From assembly GCA_023254645.1 (NCBI GenBank), contig JALRLA010000307.1, positions 1 to 7,393 of the forward strand: DNA of 7,393 bases, in the 5' to 3' direction. The position numbers were made by a program, and so were the translations under genes. The notes under the pieces were generated by a model. The model saw only the letters and a program-made list of their open reading frames with translations. It ran no database searches and had not been told where the DNA came from. This document shows, piece by piece, positions 5,063-7,393 of this stretch (position 1 is the first letter of the stretch; each line of letters begins with the position of its first letter). The DNA is from Bacteroidia bacterium. Lineage in GTDB: Bacteria; Bacteroidota; Bacteroidia; NS11-12g; UBA955.

Positions 5063-5926
5063 CTAATCTACCCAGACCAAACAATCTGAATTTAGATTTT
5101 CCTCGAAAAACTCAACAAGCTGAATGAATTCTGCCATATCCTGTTTTTGGGCGGTTATTTTTAAAACAATGGTATTCGACCATAACCAAGTTGGCTCCCC
5201 GTATTCCCTTCCCTGCATACTCGATAATTCATCATAAAATTCAAAATATGCTGCAATTTGATGTGAATGCGTTTCACCCCAAAAACACCTTTGTTCTTTT
5301 GATTTGGGAGCCCATTCTTCGCTTAATTCCGTCTTAAAATAATTTCTTGCATCATTGTAACTAAAAAATTCTGGACCACCATCATTACCAAACTGATCTG
5401 TTTGATTCGCCAATACCTGGATTTTAATTTTCCCATCAATTGACTGTAGCGTATTTCCAATAGGCTCAGAAAATCTCCTATTAGGAACAGGCAATTTCAG
5501 GTAGCATTCCATGTTCGACCACTGCAACCCCTCAACGTACCAATTGATTGTATCTGGCTCGCTACTATAAAACTCTTCCAACATACTTCTTAAGGAATCA
5601 TTAGTCCTTTCTAGTATCGAAATTCGCTCTTCAAGATTCGAAATCAGCACACTGCTAGAGTTCTGGACCAAACTTATCGTTTGATTCAAGTTTACAATCT
5701 CACTTGAGCGCGAAACCAACAATGAGTCACTGAAATACAATCTCCGATTTATGGACTCATTCTCAATCAACAAACGCTTATAAGAATTATTGAGATTTGT
5801 GTATTCCTGTACCTGTAAAAAAGAGTCCTGTCTTAAACGGTCTATCTCCGATCTCAAGTCATTCTTGGATTGTGCGTAGAGATTCACTGTATAAACAGAG
5901 AATGCAATTAGGTATAGCGTTTTCAT
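5063..5926 (-). CDS. Secreted coiled-coil protein of unknown function
   Basis: I do not recognise this 287-residue protein. Residues 1-18 look like a signal peptide with cleavage at LYA-Q. There is no lipobox cysteine, so it is periplasmic or secreted rather than a lipoprotein. Residues about 20-118 are a long predicted coiled coil rich in Leu, Ile, Asn, Ser and Glu, with spaced hydrophobics (for example LEERISILERTNDSLRSMLEE at 98-118). Residues about 125-287 form a separate, aromatic-rich globular part (NWYVEGLQW, CFWGETHSH, PTWLWSNTIVLKI) with cysteines 141, 214 and 282. The gene is AT-rich: lines I counted within it are about 33-43 percent GC, against about 58 percent in a line of the neighbouring metalloprotease gene. 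This suggests a different origin or relaxed selection. It is a single-gene unit, divergent from the metalloprotease gene. No function is assigned. Confidence 0.8.
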   Translation of the reverse strand: MKTLYLIAFSVYTVNLYAQSKNDLRSEIDRLRQDSFLQVQEYTNLNNSYKRLLIENESINRRLYFSDSLLVSRSSEIVNLNQTISLVQNSSSVLISNLEERISILERTNDSLRSMLEEFYSSEPDTINWYVEGLQWSNMECYLKLPVPNRRFSEPIGNTLQSIDGKIKIQVLANQTDQFGNDGGPEFFSYNDARNYFKTELSEEWAPKSKEQRCFWGETHSHQIAAYFEFYDELSSMQGREYGEPTWLWSNTIVLKITAQKQDMAEFIQLVEFFEENLNSDCLVWVD

Positions 5927-6022
5927 ATAAATTACGTTGAATTGGTATTAATTATGTCTAATTGGAACTCTGATTTGATCTTAATCAATCAACCGTTTAA
6001 GAATTATTCCATAACACAATTT

Positions 6023-6087
6023 GTCATGAAATGACTTAAACCAAACAAGCAACGAAAGACAAAATTATCATAACTCTTCAAAAGAGT
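6023..6087. repeat. Two short inverted repeats in the divergent intergenic region
   Basis: GTCAT-GAA-ATGAC (6023-6035) and ACTCTT-CAA-AAGAGT (6073-6087) are perfect inverted repeats with 3-base centres in the 210-base gap between divergent genes. They could be operators, or small hairpins in the leaders. Short AT-rich repeats of this size also arise by chance, so this is tentative. Confidence 0.3.
6060..6067 (-). promoter_or_regulatory. Possible -7 box for the coiled-coil protein gene
   Basis: On the minus strand this reads TAATTTTG, an exact TAnnTTTG match. It lies 133 bases upstream of the ATG at 5926, which would give a leader of about 125 bases. No closer match is seen on that strand, and I see no exact box on the plus strand for the metalloprotease gene at 6137. 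Confidence 0.35.
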
Positions 6088-6136
6088 GCTACTATCAAAC
6101 TTCCACCAGACAATTCGTAAATTGCCCCTCCTAACC

Positions 6137-7393
6137 ATGAGACGAATTGCTACGATTGCTTTGGTCCTAACAGCTAGTTTGAATCCGCTGTTGGCCAAAA
6201 AGAAGCCCACTCCTGCTCCTGCCGAACCCAAAAGTGAAGCCCCCAAGGGGAAAAAGACGCCTACACTGGCTGAAAAGACCAAATCCTGCATCAAGCAAGG
6301 AGGCTTGTTTGATCTATACCAAGACACGGCTAACGGCGATTTGTACATGGCCATCAAGCCTGAGCAGTTGGGCCAAGAATTCATACACTTCACCTATGCT
6401 GAAAACGGCGTGTTGGCCGGGGGGCACAACCGTGGTCAATACCGCGGTTCGCGCATATTCACCATCAATCGCTACTACGAACGCATAGAGTTCGAACAGC
6501 AAAACACCAATTTCTATTTCGACCCCTCTTCTGCTTTGTCCAAGAGCGCCGATGCCAATATATCAGCCTCTGTGCTTGCCGCCGAGAAGATCGTGGCCCA
6601 AGACCCCGACGGCACCCTGTTGGTTTCAGCCGATGAATTGTTCCTAACCGAAAAACTGCACGCTGTAAAAAGCGGTGGTCGCCGCGGCGAGGAAGGTTTT
6701 AGTTTGGGCAATTTGGCCAAAGACAAGACCCGTTACGAGAGCATTCGCAATTACCCCGCCAACACCGATTTGGTCGTTCGCTATGTATTTGACAACCCCG
6801 CTCCCAAAGCAGATGGTGGAGAGGAAGTAACCGATGCACGCAGCGTTAGCGTTCTGCTGCAACACAGCTTCATTGCCGTTCCCCAAAACAACTTCAAACC
6901 CCGTTTGGACGATTACCGCGTTGGCTTTTTTAACGAGCAGGTCAACGACATGACCTCTACCGATGCGGCCAATTACCGCGATTTGATTCACCGTTGGCAT
7001 TTGGAAAAGAAAGACCCGACGGCCTCTGTGAGCGAGCCCGTTGAACCCATCACTTGGTGGATCGAAAACTCAACTCCGGTTGAGTTGCGCGAAACCATTC
7101 GCCAGGCTGCCCTTCAGTGGAACAAGGCCTTCGAACCCCTGGGCTTCAAAAATGCCGTTCGCATCGAAATTCAACCCGACGATGCCGACTGGGACGCTGG
7201 AGACATTCGCTACAACGTCTTACGCTGGACCTCCTCGCCCAACCCTCCTTTCGGCGGATACGGGCCTAGCTTCGTTAACCCCCGCACGGGTCAAATCTTG
7301 GGTGCCGACATCATGTTTGAATGGGTCTTCTTGACCAACCGCATCAAATACGATGACATCTATTCATCAGGCGATCTGCACGGTGAGCAACAC
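6137..7393 (+). CDS. Secreted zinc-dependent metalloprotease, DUF5117/Met-zincin type (5' part only)
   Basis: An open frame runs from ATG at 6137 to the window end (419 codons) without a stop. The signal peptide MRRIATIALVLTASLNPLLA is followed by a Lys/Pro/Ala-rich linker (21-45). Residues about 50-300 match the DUF5118/DUF5117 type of N-terminal region, ending with RLDDYRVGFF at 256-265. From about 304 the segment PITWWIENSTP, then QWNKAFEPLGFKNA (327-340) and DIRYNVLRWTSSPNPPFGGYGP (356-377), are hallmarks of the DUF4953/Met-zincin metalloprotease domain. In this family the HExxH zinc site lies further downstream, outside the window, so catalytic competence cannot be judged. Full-length members are usually about 800 residues, so about half is present. 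It should act in the periplasm or outside the cell; its substrate is not known. The usual near-start matches favour this ATG. Confidence 0.88.
   Translation, partial: MRRIATIALVLTASLNPLLAKKKPTPAPAEPKSEAPKGKKTPTLAEKTKSCIKQGGLFDLYQDTANGDLYMAIKPEQLGQEFIHFTYAENGVLAGGHNRGQYRGSRIFTINRYYERIEFEQQNTNFYFDPSSALSKSADANISASVLAAEKIVAQDPDGTLLVSADELFLTEKLHAVKSGGRRGEEGFSLGNLAKDKTRYESIRNYPANTDLVVRYVFDNPAPKADGGEEVTDARSVSVLLQHSFIAVPQNNFKPRLDDYRVGFFNEQVNDMTSTDAANYRDLIHRWHLEKKDPTASVSEPVEPITWWIENSTPVELRETIRQAALQWNKAFEPLGFKNAVRIEIQPDDADWDAGDIRYNVLRWTSSPNPPFGGYGPSFVNPRTGQILGADIMFEWVFLTNRIKYDDIYSSGDLHGEQH

Noticed and set aside
4635..5084. 149-codon minus-strand frame running across the tRNA
   Set aside because: It overlaps the tRNA, two hairpin terminators and the foldable element. 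The GIRTPNLLIRSQMLYPVEL stretch is the familiar spurious peptide translated from tRNA genes.
4849..5127. 92-codon plus-strand frame in the GC-rich intergenic region
   Set aside because: It starts inside the tRNA terminator loop, passes through several palindromes and overlaps the end of the coiled-coil gene. It has no recognisable protein features.
6004..6393. 129-codon minus-strand frame over the start of the metalloprotease gene
   Set aside because: The opposite strand encodes a signal peptide and family motifs continuous to the window end; this frame is their shadow plus intergenic DNA.
1..7393. CRISPR array, toxin-antitoxin pair, defence island or insertion sequence
   Set aside because: I saw no regularly spaced repeats, no transposase or integrase motifs and no recognisable defence or toxin genes on either strand.

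Overview
The window looks like a piece of a chromosome from a member of the Bacteroidota. Three things point there. Perfect copies of the TAnnTTTG -7 promoter box of that phylum sit in front of several genes. An OmpA-type protein carries thrombospondin type 3 (TSP3) calcium repeats. The last gene is a secreted metalloprotease of the DUF5117/Met-zincin type, common in the phylum. Most genes are fairly GC-rich, while one secreted-protein gene (5063-5926) is clearly AT-rich. I cannot name a genus.

Layout. Positions 1-124 hold the last codons of a plus-strand gene, probably an FAD-dependent oxidoreductase. It converges on a minus-strand pair: lhgO (L-2-hydroxyglutarate oxidase, 777-1973), followed after 3 bases by a SprT-like zinc metalloprotease (168-773). 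Divergent from lhgO across 99 bases is odhB (2073-3338), the E2 succinyltransferase of the 2-oxoglutarate dehydrogenase complex. Next is a secreted OmpA/TSP3 outer-membrane protein (3444-4646), closed by a strong intrinsic terminator. A tRNA-Arg(ACG) gene follows (4751-4824), with a -7 box that abuts the terminator and a hairpin terminator after it. Around and beyond that terminator is a GC-rich, highly foldable intergenic element (4831-4952). Positions 5063-5926 encode a secreted coiled-coil protein of unknown function on the minus strand. Divergent from it, the 5' part of a Met-zincin-type metalloprotease (from 6137) runs off the window end.

How the genes relate. LhgO makes 2-oxoglutarate from L-2-hydroxyglutarate, and the OdhB complex consumes 2-oxoglutarate, so the divergent pair is metabolically linked. 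In their shared promoter region each -7 box is followed, after exactly 6 bases in both directions, by a perfect inverted repeat with a 2-base spacer. The other genes (envelope protein, tRNA, two secreted proteins) look independently transcribed.

I see no CRISPR array, transposase, integrase or obvious defence system. The items most worth a second look are the symmetric lhgO/odhB control region, the 122-base foldable element next to the tRNA, and the unassigned coiled-coil secreted protein.
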